The notes under the pieces are model-generated. The model was not told where the DNA came from and made no database searches. It worked only from the letters and a program-made list of their open reading frames with translations. The position numbers and the translations under genes were made by a program. DNA of 64,000 nt from Cytophagaceae bacterium (GTDB taxonomy: Bacteria; Bacteroidota; Bacteroidia; Cytophagales; Cyclobacteriaceae): assembly GCA_006969745.1 (NCBI GenBank), contig CP030886.1, positions 558,001-622,000 on the forward strand, read 5' to 3'. Positions within the stretch are counted from its first letter, which is position 1, and each line of letters starts with the position of its first letter. Shown one piece after another: positions 34,811 to 44,162 of this stretch.

Positions 34811-35968
34811 ATGAAAAAAATTAAAAGAATCATGAAAACTAAAATCACATTGTGCAAGGCATTGGTATTTATAGCTGCTCTTGCAATGATTACCTCCTGT
34901 AGTACAGATGAGGTAGACGCCTCAAGAGATATTGAAATAAACAATGATGAGGAAACACTAAGTGCGCGTATGCTTGAAAAAAATCAGGAAATTAACATTA
35001 TCTCAAGCAGTTCAGGAAAGAAGTCCAAAGACCTAAAGCTTACACTTAAAGCTGAGCTAATCCCGCCTACTGTTAATGGTGAGCTTCTTCAGGCTACATC
35101 AGTAAGTCTGAGTGGAGCGAGCTTTGCGGTAAGCTATAATATGGTTGGTGAAACCTATTATGGAGGTATTGATTTGGTGGATGGTAAGTTGAAACTCAAA
35201 TCTGAGATTCAATTCAGCGATGCAGATATCAATGATGTTACAATTATTGGAAATGATGCATATTTTGCCGGAGGTACTTCCAGTTTGGAGACACCTGCAT
35301 TTGTAGAGAAGATCTCCATTAAAAAAGGAGTTTTTAGCTTAGAGAACAATACACGGGTAAGCGTTGGCAGCTATACGGCCACCAGCATCACTCATGCTGA
35401 TAACAATGTTTATGTTACTACAGGAAACGATAAGTCATTGGGCGGAGGTGTCTATCAGCTTACTGAGGACCTTTTACTCCAAAATTATCAGGGTATAGAA
35501 GATGCCAGATGGGTAGCAGAGGCTGATGGTGTGGTTTATTGCCTGAGTGGTAATCCTGCAAGCGTTAATTCATTCGACACAAACCTTAAGGCACAATTTG
35601 ATTTTGAGCATTTGGCACCTTCTACAGAGGAATCCAAGATGACGATGGATGTAGATGATGAACTCATTTTCATTGCAGGTGGTCATGAAGGGTTATTAGT
35701 GTATGATCTGGATGGGAACTTTGTTGCTCAACACACTTTTGATGATAACTCGATTACCAATGCAGTGACCTCAGATGACGGAGTAGTTTTTATTAGCAAC
35801 GGTGAAGGTGGCGTACACGTCGCCTCATACGATGATGGAGAGATTGAAGTGTTAGGTAAGCTAGAATTAGAATCAAACGAATCAGTAAATCATATTCTTC
35901 ACAAAGGAAACAAACTCTACGTGGCCTCAGGTTTGGGAGGTATTAAGATGATCGAAGTAAAGAAATAA
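34811..35968 (+). CDS. LVIVD/beta-propeller-like lipoprotein
   Basis: The 385-residue product has a lipobox ALAMITSC (Cys30 from the first ATG; the second ATG eight codons in is an equally good start). The body is a series of beta repeats (ADINDVTIIGNDAYFAGG, ATSITHADNNVYVTTG, NESVNHILHKGNKLYVASG) of LVIVD/propeller type, with the final blade ending GLGGIKMIEVKK. It should sit on the outer membrane as a binding protein. It is monocistronic, divergent from the Hpt operon and followed by a good terminator. Confidence 0.85.
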   Translation: MKKIKRIMKTKITLCKALVFIAALAMITSCSTDEVDASRDIEINNDEETLSARMLEKNQEINIISSSSGKKSKDLKLTLKAELIPPTVNGELLQATSVSLSGASFAVSYNMVGETYYGGIDLVDGKLKLKSEIQFSDADINDVTIIGNDAYFAGGTSSLETPAFVEKISIKKGVFSLENNTRVSVGSYTATSITHADNNVYVTTGNDKSLGGGVYQLTEDLLLQNYQGIEDARWVAEADGVVYCLSGNPASVNSFDTNLKAQFDFEHLAPSTEESKMTMDVDDELIFIAGGHEGLLVYDLDGNFVAQHTFDDNSITNAVTSDDGVVFISNGEGGVHVASYDDGEIEVLGKLELESNESVNHILHKGNKLYVASGLGGIKMIEVKK

Positions 35969-35989
35969 ACTCAAAGTAAATTCCTCATA

Positions 35990-36018
35990 AAGCAGGCTTT
36001 CTAAGCTTGCTTTTTTTT
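35990..36018 (+). terminator. Terminator of the propeller lipoprotein gene
   Basis: AAGCAGGC pairs with GCTTGCTT (one G-T pair) around a 7-nt loop, followed by TTTTTT. Confidence 0.88.
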
Positions 36019-36030
36019 GTTTTTACAGTC

Positions 36031-36049
36031 TTTAAGTGAATCACTTAAA
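36031..36049. promoter_or_regulatory. 19-bp perfect palindrome TTTAAGTGA-A-TCACTTAAA
   Basis: Nine-base perfect arms flank a single A. It is 29 nt upstream of the small ORF at 36078, a typical operator position. No copy was seen elsewhere in the window. Confidence 0.6.
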
Positions 36050-36077
36050 TTTCTAAAATCAGCAAATCACGCTTACT

Positions 36078-36239
36078 ATGAAGCTGAGAATTTCTAAACT
36101 TTATACAAGTCAATTACAAAATAAAATGAGAAAGAAAAGATTTTACTCAGTCCTCAGAATACTTGCTCTTCTTGATCGATATCTAAGTCCTCGATCTGAA
36201 AGAAAAGTAAATATTGGTAAGAGAGTTATCGGAAACTAA
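36078..36239 (+). CDS. Small basic protein (53 aa)
   Basis: ATG at 36078 to TAA at 36237 encodes 53 residues with 15 Lys/Arg; a second ATG at 36126 would give 37 residues beginning MRKKRFYSVLRILALLDRY. It has one amphipathic helix and no signal peptide. The palindrome 29 nt upstream and the strong terminator 37 nt downstream support expression. I do not recognise it. Confidence 0.45.
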   Translation: MKLRISKLYTSQLQNKMRKKRFYSVLRILALLDRYLSPRSERKVNIGKRVIGN

Positions 36240-36275
36240 GCAGGAGAAAAATATTCATAGGTAGGTTACAAATAA

Positions 36276-36301
36276 AAAAGCCACTCAGTTGAGTGGCTTT
36301 T
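36276..36301. terminator. Strong bidirectional terminator
   Basis: AAAAGCCACTC and GAGTGGCTTTT form a perfect 11-bp stem around AGTT with A/T runs on both sides. It serves the small basic ORF and probably also the minus-strand gene ending at 36445. Between 36302 and 36444 I see nothing else. Confidence 0.92.
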
Positions 36302-36444
36302 TGCAGTCCGTAGGAGATGGTAAGAATGCTTTTGTATCAATGTATGTGTGAAGTATGTGTGAGATAATACCCATCATAAGACCTTCTACATTTTTAATAA
36401 ATCTTGATTTGCCCAATTTAGGTACTCAAGCTTTCAATTTTTCT

Positions 36445-36609
36445 TTAACACCTAAGTAATTTCCGGAACCAATCTTCATCATACAATAAAGCAAATTCAC
36501 TATTACTCTTATTTAGAGAGTCGTTGTGAATGAACCATTGATCTGTAACTGCAACAACCTCCCCTTTTCCATAATCACTTTCTACTAAATCACCCACTTT
36601 AATATCCAT
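36445..36609 (-). CDS. Small KOW/SH3-like protein (54 aa)
   Basis: The ATG at 36609 is preferred over the one ten codons upstream because the protein then begins MDIKVGDLVESDYGKGEVVAV, a KOW/SH3-barrel-like pattern often seen in small nucleic-acid-associated proteins. The rest (FALLYDEDWFRKLLRC) is short and not diagnostic. No operon partner is present. The function is unknown. Confidence 0.6.
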   Translation of the reverse strand: MDIKVGDLVESDYGKGEVVAVTDQWFIHNDSLNKSNSEFALLYDEDWFRKLLRC

Positions 36610-36639
36610 AATATTAATTTTAAAATAGGGCCGAAACAT

Positions 36640-37005
36640 CGACCCTAGTTTAGTACTCTTAATCTAAAAGTATGACGAGGATTTTAGATTAACTTGAGAA
36701 ATCAATTACTCGAATCATGCTTATGAGAAAAACAGTAACCTAATCATTTGATTCTCAATTCAAGAAATTGATTTCATACATCAATAATAACGTGGATTGA
36801 GGCGGTTAGAAGTCCAAAAAACGGAAACTGAACTTTTAAATATCAAAGAGGTTACGATCCTTGATCAAGATTTCCGTAATCACTTAGGAATCCGTTTTCG
36901 CTTTGTAAACATAAAAGCCTGTGAAGAAGTCTCACAGGCTTATATTACTAATTAAAAATGACAACCTAATCTAGGTTGAATTTGCTTAACTATTATCAGT
37001 CATAA
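36640..37005. other. Intergenic region with an 11-bp inverted repeat
   Basis: No ORF is supported. TTAATCTAAAA (36659-36669) and TTTTAGATTAA (36682-36692) form an 11-bp inverted repeat with a 12-nt loop, about 50 nt upstream of the small gene at 36609, and could be its operator. The terminator of the SusCD operon lies at 36915-36941. Confidence 0.55.
36915..36941 (-). terminator. Terminator of the SusC-SusD-lipoprotein operon
   Basis: On the minus strand AAGCCTGTGA pairs with TCACAGGCTT around a 7-nt loop and is followed by TTATGTTT. It lies 65 nt beyond the last stop of the operon. Confidence 0.88.
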
Positions 37006-37812
37006 TTATGGTGTAATATCCCATGCTTCTCCATCAGCTCTTGTCATGGCAACAGTAGTGACTCCACCTCCACAACCAGCTGTTAATGTCACTGTCAAAG
37101 TAGGACCAGACACATCATCAACCGTCATTGACCATGAACAACCAAAACCATCAGCTGCGGCTAAAGTAAGTTCAGTACAAGTATCATTTACAAATAATGC
37201 TGATGTACGATCTTGCTCGCAGCAGCCAAAATTAAACTGGTAAAAACCAAATGTGTAGCTTCCCCAAGTATAATTACCTGCTCCATCTCCTTCCCAATCA
37301 AAAGAACCTGTGTTCCCCACAGAACCCCAATTGGAAGACATTATCTCCCAATTCACAGTCCCGTCTAGCTCAGAAGGACATGCTGCAGAAAAAGAAATAG
37401 CTGTTCCAGATTCATAAACTCTAGTTCCGACGGTTGTCAAGAAAACTGCCCCGAAAGAATCTCCTGGCTCTAAATCATTAGGATCAATACCTAATGCGGT
37501 AGCAACATCCGATAAAGGCACAGATACCGTTGTTGGAAATGTGCTCAAAGTTGCAACAGAAGAGAAATCACCACCATCAAAATTCATGAGAACTTCTATA
37601 GAACTTGCATCCCCTACGGCATCTAATTCAAATGAAACAAATGCATTGTTAACGTCATTTAGGTTAAAAAAACCTTGCGTAATTGATGTGACTTCAGGTA
37701 GAGCTACATTACTTTCACCATCCATCCACCCTATATTCTCTTCTTCTCTATCGCATGCAATCAGCAAAATAGAAATAAAAAAACAGAGTGATATTTTATA
37801 TAAATTTTTCAT
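37006..37812 (-). CDS. SusE/SusF-position surface lipoprotein
   Basis: The 268-residue product has a lipobox ISILLIAC (Cys20) followed by acidic residues (DREEE), then an Ig-like beta region (about 35-145) and a C-terminal beta domain with several cysteines (NFGCCEQD, NDTCTEL, DGFGCSW, TAGCGGG). Its place 20 nt after SusD matches SusE/SusF-type ligand-binding lipoproteins, but the sequence is not clearly of that family. It probably binds the substrate of the SusC/SusD transporter at the cell surface. Confidence 0.8.
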   Translation of the reverse strand: MKNLYKISLCFFISILLIACDREEENIGWMDGESNVALPEVTSITQGFFNLNDVNNAFVSFELDAVGDASSIEVLMNFDGGDFSSVATLSTFPTTVSVPLSDVATALGIDPNDLEPGDSFGAVFLTTVGTRVYESGTAISFSAACPSELDGTVNWEIMSSNWGSVGNTGSFDWEGDGAGNYTWGSYTFGFYQFNFGCCEQDRTSALFVNDTCTELTLAAADGFGCSWSMTVDDVSGPTLTVTLTAGCGGGVTTVAMTRADGEAWDITP

Positions 37813-37832
37813 AATAAGTCTTTATTAAACAA

Positions 37833-39242
37833 TTAATCATCAGTTCCATCATCCCACCACACTCCATTTGAAACTGGTGTACCAGGATTATTCTCGATAT
37901 TATTATCCAGCTCTGTTTGTGCATAAGGAATTCTCAGTAGAAAATCACCGTTTGGATTTACAATTACCGGAAAGTCATTTCTCCTCAATTCTGCATATGC
38001 ATCCTGTGATTGAAAAGGATAAAAACTAAGATAGAGTTGCTCATGTACATCATTTAATGTCAATGCACCAGCTCCCGGGAATACACTAGCTTGTCCTGTA
38101 TAAGTGGCTATATCAGCTGCAGCAACTCCATATCGCTGTAAACTGGCTGTTACAGCCTCTTCATATGCAGTATTTGCAGGCGTGGGATTACCTAGTGCGA
38201 AATGAGCTTCTGCTTCATATAACTTAAGCTGGTCATAGGTTAAAAATTCCAATGGGCTATCTGGCATAACGTAATCGTATATTTTATCATATAGATCACC
38301 CGCTTGATCTAAAGCGGCTGTGCCATTTGGTGCAGGCCCCAAATTAGCGGCGGCATCATCAAAATATACCGCTATTCGAGGATCATTCTTTGCATTCATC
38401 ATGTTAAACAACGATTCACTAGCTGCAAAATGAGCTCTATCATTTTCCTCCTGCGCCCAAGGATGCTCATTTGTGGCACCAGCGCCAAATGCATTGAAAA
38501 TAAAGGCTTCAGAATTATCCACAAATGACAAAGCAACTTCATCTATTACTTCCTGCGGATCATATGCTGAGGTATTGCTTAGCCTTGTTATAAACTTGGC
38601 TTTTAACCCGTGTGCAGCTTTAATCCACAGACTCATATCTCCATTATATATGAAGTCGTTACCTGTTGGGCTTGCAGTTGAACTTCTGTTCATATTTACA
38701 ATAGCTGAATCCATCAGCGCAATAAGACCCCTTTCTCCGGTATATATTTCTTCCTGCATGTCATAAGCAGGTTTTTGAAATTGACCAGTACCTGCCTCTA
38801 AATAGGGGACTCTCCCCCAAGCATCAGTAGCTATGCTTGCATTGTATGCATATAAAATTTGTCCAATGCCAACATAATGCCATGCTCCAGTCTCCCTGGC
38901 AATATTCATCATTTGGATAGAGTTTTTAATTCCTCCAGTATAAATCGTATTCCAAGTACTATTAAAAGTAGATGGAGAATAAATCAGTCGATCAAACTGA
39001 TGCAATTGGGCATGTACTCCAGTCACCAGTTGAGTATGAACTGCTAAATACAACGACATGTCTCCACCAACTGCAGAATAAGCCGTGTTGGTTTCAATAA
39101 AAGGTAGCAATACATCTACTGGGACGCTACTTGGGTTATCTCTATCTCTATTTATATCTGCCAAAGTTTCATCTGAGCAACCTGCCATTATTATAGCCGG
39201 AAATGCTAGGATGAGTGACCATTTATATATTAATTTTTTCAT
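37833..39242 (-). CDS. SusD/RagB-family substrate-binding lipoprotein (SusD-like_2)
   Basis: The 469-residue product has a lipobox IIMAGC (Cys21) and the helical TPR-like scaffold of the SusD-like_2 branch: FNSTWNTIYTGGIKNSIQMM, GIGQILYAYNASIATDAWGRVPY and the C-terminal SQDAYAELRRNDFP. It caps the SusC channel from outside and captures substrate. It lies 11 nt after the SusC gene. This branch is often linked to peptides or unknown substrates rather than starch. No glycanase is encoded nearby. Confidence 0.93.
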   Translation of the reverse strand: MKKLIYKWSLILAFPAIIMAGCSDETLADINRDRDNPSSVPVDVLLPFIETNTAYSAVGGDMSLYLAVHTQLVTGVHAQLHQFDRLIYSPSTFNSTWNTIYTGGIKNSIQMMNIARETGAWHYVGIGQILYAYNASIATDAWGRVPYLEAGTGQFQKPAYDMQEEIYTGERGLIALMDSAIVNMNRSSTASPTGNDFIYNGDMSLWIKAAHGLKAKFITRLSNTSAYDPQEVIDEVALSFVDNSEAFIFNAFGAGATNEHPWAQEENDRAHFAASESLFNMMNAKNDPRIAVYFDDAAANLGPAPNGTAALDQAGDLYDKIYDYVMPDSPLEFLTYDQLKLYEAEAHFALGNPTPANTAYEEAVTASLQRYGVAAADIATYTGQASVFPGAGALTLNDVHEQLYLSFYPFQSQDAYAELRRNDFPVIVNPNGDFLLRIPYAQTELDNNIENNPGTPVSNGVWWDDGTDD

Positions 39243-39253
39243 CTCATTTTTTA

Positions 39254-42200
39254 TTATAATCCTACATTTACTCCAAAACCAAAACTTCTAGTCTGGGGAA
39301 GGTTCACATATTCAAGTCCTTGAAAATTCCCTGCTCCTCCGACACTAGTCTCGGGATCAAAATTTGGATACTTCGTTTTAAGCAATAAATTTCTGGCAAC
39401 AACGAACACGTTTAAACTCTTAATAAACGTATCCTGATAAAGAGATTTTGGAATATCGTATGCTAGATGAACCTCTCTAAGTCGAAAGAAATCTGTACTG
39501 TATACATTAGATTCGTCAATCGCATCCATCACCACATTCCAGAATCTTTGACCTCTTACAATCGCAATATCGTTTTCACCTTCTACTTCAACATTCACGT
39601 TCCCGCTTGCGTCCTGAGTGAAGTAACCTTTTACACCACTGAGAACAGTAGGTGTTGTTCTGTCTTCTGTCACCTCATCTTGTCCGTATAGTTTCTGTAG
39701 ACGGGTATTTCCCGCATATGCATTTCCTCCTTTTCTTATATCGATATGGACATTAAGTGTCAATCCCTTATATGAAAAGGTATTGGTCAGACCTAGCTCG
39801 AAATCAGGATTAACTTGACCTATTGGACCATTATTAGGATCCTGAACTGGCAAACCATAGCTTGCGTTGGCAGTACCATTAACAAACTGACGATTATCTA
39901 TTACAATATTGCCATTATCATCTCTCAGGAATCTAGAACCAAAAATTACCGGATATGATTGCCCCGCAAACGCTCTCACATTTGGCTCAGTAAAACCTCC
40001 TAGAAAAATATTGTCTACTCCGGGAGCTAATGATACTACTTCATTATTGTATGAGGTAAAGTTTGCAATTACATCCCATCTAAAATCAGAAATATTCAAT
40101 GGATTGGCACTTAAAGTAATTTCATAACCTTCATTTCTAAGTTCACCGGCATTTCTTAAAATAGAGGTATATCCAGAAGAACCAGCTAAAGGAACAGTGA
40201 ATATCTGATCAGTGGCTGTTTCATTGAAATAAGAACCATCAAGTTCAACTCTACCATTTAAAAAAGCTACATTCAAACCAACCTCCCAAGTTTTATTGTT
40301 TTGAGGTCTTAAGTTTGGATCTCTTAAGATATTGCTTTGCCTAAAAGCTGTTTGGTTATTAAATGAGGGGAAAGCAATTCCATCAGATGTGAATCCAGTA
40401 CCTACGGTCGCTCCTAAAAACGGAATAGTTAGTGAATTAGCTGGTGCTGTTTGACCTACTTCAGCATAAGAACCTCTGATTTTACCAAATGAAAGGATTG
40501 AACTGTTAATATTCAAAATTTCTGTAAAAACAAAAGTTAAACCCGCTGATGGATAGAAGAAAGTATTATTGCTTGAAGGCAATGTGGAGTTATAGTCTTG
40601 TCTCCCTGTAAGGTTCAAATAAAGCATTTCTTGAAATGCGAAAGTTGCGTTTCCAAAAAAGCCTACCGTTCTGGAAGAGGATGTACCAGTCGAAGGCGCT
40701 TGTGACCCAGCATTGGATAAATCATTGAATCCACCTAAAGTCAATGATGTTCCTACGTTTGTCAATGATGAACTTCTTATATCGATATATTCATTTCCAA
40801 CTAAAAAGTCTACAACCAAATCTTCAGTAAGATTCCAATTCATGGCAACATTAAAATTTGAATTAATTTGCCTATTCTGGAAGAAGGTATCGGTAATCTG
40901 ACCACCGGATGGAGGGCTTGTTCTACCGCCGGTTTCTCCTGATCCAAGTGCAAATACTTCTTTTCTCTTCTCAGTGAAAGCATCCACACCAACTCTGTAA
41001 TTCACGGTCATCCAATCTAATGGTTGATACTTTAAGAAGATGTTTCCGAAAGATCGTGTGATATTTTCATTAAAATCATTATTTGCAAGACTCCAACGTG
41101 GATTATCCATGGCCCCACGGTAGTGGATTTGTTGATAAGGGTTGTCTTCCGTAGCAAATGGCGTACCCCATAAATCATAGGATCTAGGTGCCCAATAAGT
41201 AGTAAAAAACACGTTAGAAAGGTTACTTCCCCCAACGATTTTATCTATATCAGTGAAGATAAAATTTAAGCTCCCACCAGTTGATATCTTTTCGTTCAAT
41301 TTGAACTCTCCTGCGATTTTACTGTTGAATTTCCTCATTCCTGTAGTTGGAACAATTCCTTTCTGATCAGTATAACCAAATCCTGCGGCGTAATTACCAC
41401 TGCTTGTTGCTCCAGAAAAATCAACATTAGTGACTGATGTTCTCCCCTTTTCGAACATAGGATTTATATTATCATAAATCTGAGGGGTCACTGTTTCACC
41501 AACATTATTGACATAGGTACTTCCATCACCTGTTGCAAATGGATTTACGCTAGGATCAGCCAGTTGATCAATTCTTGGGCCCCATGAAGTAGAAGCTGAT
41601 GGGCTAAATACTCCATTCGAACCTTGTGCATATACATCTTGAACATCTGGTACACGAGTGACCTCATCAATCAAATAAGATTGAGAAACATTTACTCTGA
41701 AAGCACCCTCTTCAAGATTTCTTCCATTCTTGGTAGTTATTAATACTACACCGTTACTCGCTCTTAATCCGTACAATGCAGCAGCTGTAGCACCTTTTAG
41801 TACTGAAATGGATTCAATATCTGCAGGATTCAAGTCAAGAGATCTACTTGAATAGTCAACACCAGAAACTCCACCTGAACTTGAAGGAGTACTTGTAATA
41901 GGTAGTCCGTCAACCACAAAAAGTGGCTGGTTATTTGAATTAAAAGAATTACTTCCTCTTACCCTGATAAATGAGGATGAACCTGGCATTCCACTAGATT
42001 GATTTACTTGAACACCTGCAACCTTACCTTGCAATGCATTAACTGTATTAGGTGTTGAAGCCTTGACCAGCGTTTGATTTCCTACCTCTTGCACAGAGTA
42101 ACTTAAAGCTTTCTTTTCGCGCTCTATACCAAAGGCAGTAACAACAACTTCCTGCAATTCAGTTGCTCCCCCCATCGAAACATCAATAACTGATCGTGAT

Positions 42201-42460
42201 CCTACCTGTACTTCCTGTGTAGTAAAACCGACAAATGAAAAAACCAGAATATCACTATCATTAGTTGATAGTTGATAATTTCCATCGATATCAGTTGTAG
42301 TTCCAGTAGAGGTGCCTTTAATCACCACATTCACTCCTGGTAATCCTTCACCAGAATCATCTGTTACTTTGCCGGATACTGTCCGCTGTGTCCATCCAGA
42401 TAAGGATAGTCCTAGCAACAGAACGGCAAAGCCAAAACGTAAACATTTTCTCATATTCAC
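39254..42460 (-). CDS. SusC/RagA-family TonB-dependent outer-membrane transporter
   Basis: The 1068-residue protein has a signal peptide (ending near SGWTQ), a carboxypeptidase-regulatory-like domain (about 26-105, GKVTDDSGEGLPGVNVVIKG), the TonB-box-like ELQEVVVTAFG, a plug domain with IRVRGSNSFNSNNQPLFVVDG, and a barrel ending in a terminal aromatic strand (SFGFGVNVGL). It imports the substrate held by SusD with TonB energy. No anti-sigma or ECF sigma gene is adjacent. Two copies of the 24-bp palindrome precede it (42513 and 42576), the nearer one 52 nt from the start codon. Confidence 0.95.
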   Translation of the reverse strand: MNMRKCLRFGFAVLLLGLSLSGWTQRTVSGKVTDDSGEGLPGVNVVIKGTSTGTTTDIDGNYQLSTNDSDILVFSFVGFTTQEVQVGSRSVIDVSMGGATELQEVVVTAFGIEREKKALSYSVQEVGNQTLVKASTPNTVNALQGKVAGVQVNQSSGMPGSSSFIRVRGSNSFNSNNQPLFVVDGLPITSTPSSSGGVSGVDYSSRSLDLNPADIESISVLKGATAAALYGLRASNGVVLITTKNGRNLEEGAFRVNVSQSYLIDEVTRVPDVQDVYAQGSNGVFSPSASTSWGPRIDQLADPSVNPFATGDGSTYVNNVGETVTPQIYDNINPMFEKGRTSVTNVDFSGATSSGNYAAGFGYTDQKGIVPTTGMRKFNSKIAGEFKLNEKISTGGSLNFIFTDIDKIVGGSNLSNVFFTTYWAPRSYDLWGTPFATEDNPYQQIHYRGAMDNPRWSLANNDFNENITRSFGNIFLKYQPLDWMTVNYRVGVDAFTEKRKEVFALGSGETGGRTSPPSGGQITDTFFQNRQINSNFNVAMNWNLTEDLVVDFLVGNEYIDIRSSSLTNVGTSLTLGGFNDLSNAGSQAPSTGTSSSRTVGFFGNATFAFQEMLYLNLTGRQDYNSTLPSSNNTFFYPSAGLTFVFTEILNINSSILSFGKIRGSYAEVGQTAPANSLTIPFLGATVGTGFTSDGIAFPSFNNQTAFRQSNILRDPNLRPQNNKTWEVGLNVAFLNGRVELDGSYFNETATDQIFTVPLAGSSGYTSILRNAGELRNEGYEITLSANPLNISDFRWDVIANFTSYNNEVVSLAPGVDNIFLGGFTEPNVRAFAGQSYPVIFGSRFLRDDNGNIVIDNRQFVNGTANASYGLPVQDPNNGPIGQVNPDFELGLTNTFSYKGLTLNVHIDIRKGGNAYAGNTRLQKLYGQDEVTEDRTTPTVLSGVKGYFTQDASGNVNVEVEGENDIAIVRGQRFWNVVMDAIDESNVYSTDFFRLREVHLAYDIPKSLYQDTFIKSLNVFVVARNLLLKTKYPNFDPETSVGGAGNFQGLEYVNLPQTRSFGFGVNVGL

Positions 42461-42512
42461 TTGATTTATAAGTTAAACATGAGTTGAAGAAAGAGGGTAG
42501 CTGAAGGATGTA

Positions 42513-42536
42513 GGTACAATTAAGGGATATTGAACT
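42513..42536. promoter_or_regulatory. 24-bp palindrome copy 1 (SusC promoter)
   Basis: GGTACA-N12-TTGAACT-type copy; the arms match GGTnCA and TGAACY. The gap to the SusC start codon at 42460 is 52 nt. Confidence 0.6.
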
Positions 42537-42575
42537 TTTTTTATCTATGGTGCTGGCTACATAGAATCGTGAATT

Positions 42576-42599
42576 TGTTCAGTTCCGTTTAATTGAACT
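42576..42599. promoter_or_regulatory. 24-bp palindrome copy 2 (SusC promoter, distal)
   Basis: TGTTCA-N12-TGAACT: the arms GTTCA/TGAAC are perfect. It lies 63 bp (six helical turns) from copy 1, so two dimers could bind on the same DNA face. Confidence 0.55.
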
Positions 42600-42646
42600 C
42601 CCCTATTTAAGAGCTTCTCTATTTTTATTTATGATTTAACAAATTC

Positions 42647-42712
42647 GAGGGTGTTCCTGACATTTCATCATTAGTAGAGTAAGTTGATAATTTTAGGGAG
42701 CGCCCTTTTTTT
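42647..42712 (+). terminator. Terminator-like structure on the plus strand
   Basis: AGGGTGTTCCT (about 42648-42660) can pair with AGGGAGCGCCCT (42695-42706) through a stem of 10-11 bp including G-U pairs, followed by seven T residues. No plus-strand gene is known upstream, so it may end an unrecognised small RNA or be chance. Confidence 0.3.
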
Positions 42713-42866
42713 AACAAAATTCGGAGTAGGCTGCACGAAACGCTTATTCGTTTCGGAAAAGAAGTTGTTTAATTTAAATTTTCATTTGAGATATAATCTA
42801 GCTGATTGGAGTTGATTCCATTAGATAGCTCTTTAGTAAAATCAGCAGCTTGTTGATAACTAACAT

Positions 42867-44147
42867 TCACTCAATATGTCTTTCTACCTTTATGATTGCA
42901 AAATCATCAGCTTTACTAATTGTAACAATTATTGAAATTTTAGGATCTTGCGAGTTATTAGGATTCCACTCCCCAACTAAATTCAACCTACTAGGATCTT
43001 CTTCATTCTTAATGATTGAAAAATTAAAACCGTCTCCATAAAATGACTCAGGAATTACAAACTCATTGTATTTCGCATTGGTATTTGCTCCCAAGCGACT
43101 ATTATAATCTTCAAGCGCATGAGCAGCAATATCAAATAGTTTCTCTTTAAGTTTTTTTTCTGCTGACTCATTATCTAAAATGAGTTGATCATTTTTTATT
43201 CCATAAAATGGATTTTCGGCACCTATCTTCTTCCTTCTTAAAAATTCCTCATAATAGGGATTTGCTCTATCAAATGGGGCTGGGATTTCCTTAACCAATT
43301 CGCCCATAAATATGATAGCATCTATTTCAGCCTTGAGTTTTACTAATGGATTTAAATCTGAAACACTCATATTTCCAACTTCAGGAATGCTAACTGGTAG
43401 CATACTTGGTTCTGGATAACCCATGTCAAAAAGCTGCTTGTCTACTCTTACATTAACTACGTAAACCTTATTTGGATATATATCTTTGATTTTCTTGGTA
43501 ATGCAATATTCAGACGAACTATATGTGCTCGGATAAAAGTGTCCAGCTCCCATAATTAAAAAAGCTCTTTTATTCTTGGCCAAGACCTCATTAAAAACCA
43601 ATTCTCCATAGTGCCTATCACGGTCTTCCATAAATGGACTTAAGTCTTCCCTAGTCTTAACATGAGACCAATCTATTGGGGGATCCCCGGCAAGGACTTT
43701 TAATCTTTCTTCAGGAGGCGAACTTTTATTTACCTCCCTAATGGCTTTAAAAAAGTCAATAAAAAGTTGAGGGTCGCCAATCTGACTTCCACTATTAGAT
43801 GCGTCTCTCCAAACCTTGCTTAATTCTTCTATAGATACATTTGCACCATCAACATACCGATCAATCAAATTCTGATGAATAGAGTTTGCTACCTCAAATA
43901 CTATAATGTCAACTTTTTCTCTAAAGCTCTGATTATTTATTAATTCATTATACAAGCTGAAAATTTTAGGGGAGTCATGATACTCCCCAAAAGCAACTAC
44001 ATCATAGGTATCAAACAGGTCAATAATACCACTAACAGGATCATAGATATCTCTCTTTTCTTTGTTAGTATTAGTTGTCTGGCTACATCCAGAACTTGAT
44101 AGTAACAAAAAAATGATCACTAGCTTTATATATCTGTTAATAACCAC
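42867..44147 (-). CDS. ChaN-like lipoprotein (haem-binding uptake/Tiki superfamily)
   Basis: The 426-residue product has a lipobox LLSSSGC (Cys21), then the ChaN/Tiki-type core: VVAFGEYHDSPKIFSLYNELI with the GExxxD/H motif near 50-60, VFEVANSIHQNLIDRYV, and GAGHFYPSTY near 200. ChaN binds haem and other superfamily members are metal proteases; which applies here is open. The C-terminal 120 residues are an extra region. It follows the secreted gene at 44163 by 15 nt, so both share the palindrome at 45007. Confidence 0.82.
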   Translation of the reverse strand: MVINRYIKLVIIFLLLSSSGCSQTTNTNKEKRDIYDPVSGIIDLFDTYDVVAFGEYHDSPKIFSLYNELINNQSFREKVDIIVFEVANSIHQNLIDRYVDGANVSIEELSKVWRDASNSGSQIGDPQLFIDFFKAIREVNKSSPPEERLKVLAGDPPIDWSHVKTREDLSPFMEDRDRHYGELVFNEVLAKNKRAFLIMGAGHFYPSTYSSSEYCITKKIKDIYPNKVYVVNVRVDKQLFDMGYPEPSMLPVSIPEVGNMSVSDLNPLVKLKAEIDAIIFMGELVKEIPAPFDRANPYYEEFLRRKKIGAENPFYGIKNDQLILDNESAEKKLKEKLFDIAAHALEDYNSRLGANTNAKYNEFVIPESFYGDGFNFSIIKNEEDPSRLNLVGEWNPNNSQDPKISIIVTISKADDFAIIKVERHIE

Positions 44148-44162
44148 AATTAACTATTAAAA

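Larger units (their letters stand above)
42461..42866. other. SusC upstream region (406 nt, no gene)
   Basis: No coding ORF is supported. It contains two copies of the 24-bp palindrome and a plus-strand terminator-like structure (42647-42712), and separates the SusC gene from the ChaN-like gene on the same strand. The minus-strand SusC promoter must lie here. Confidence 0.6.
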
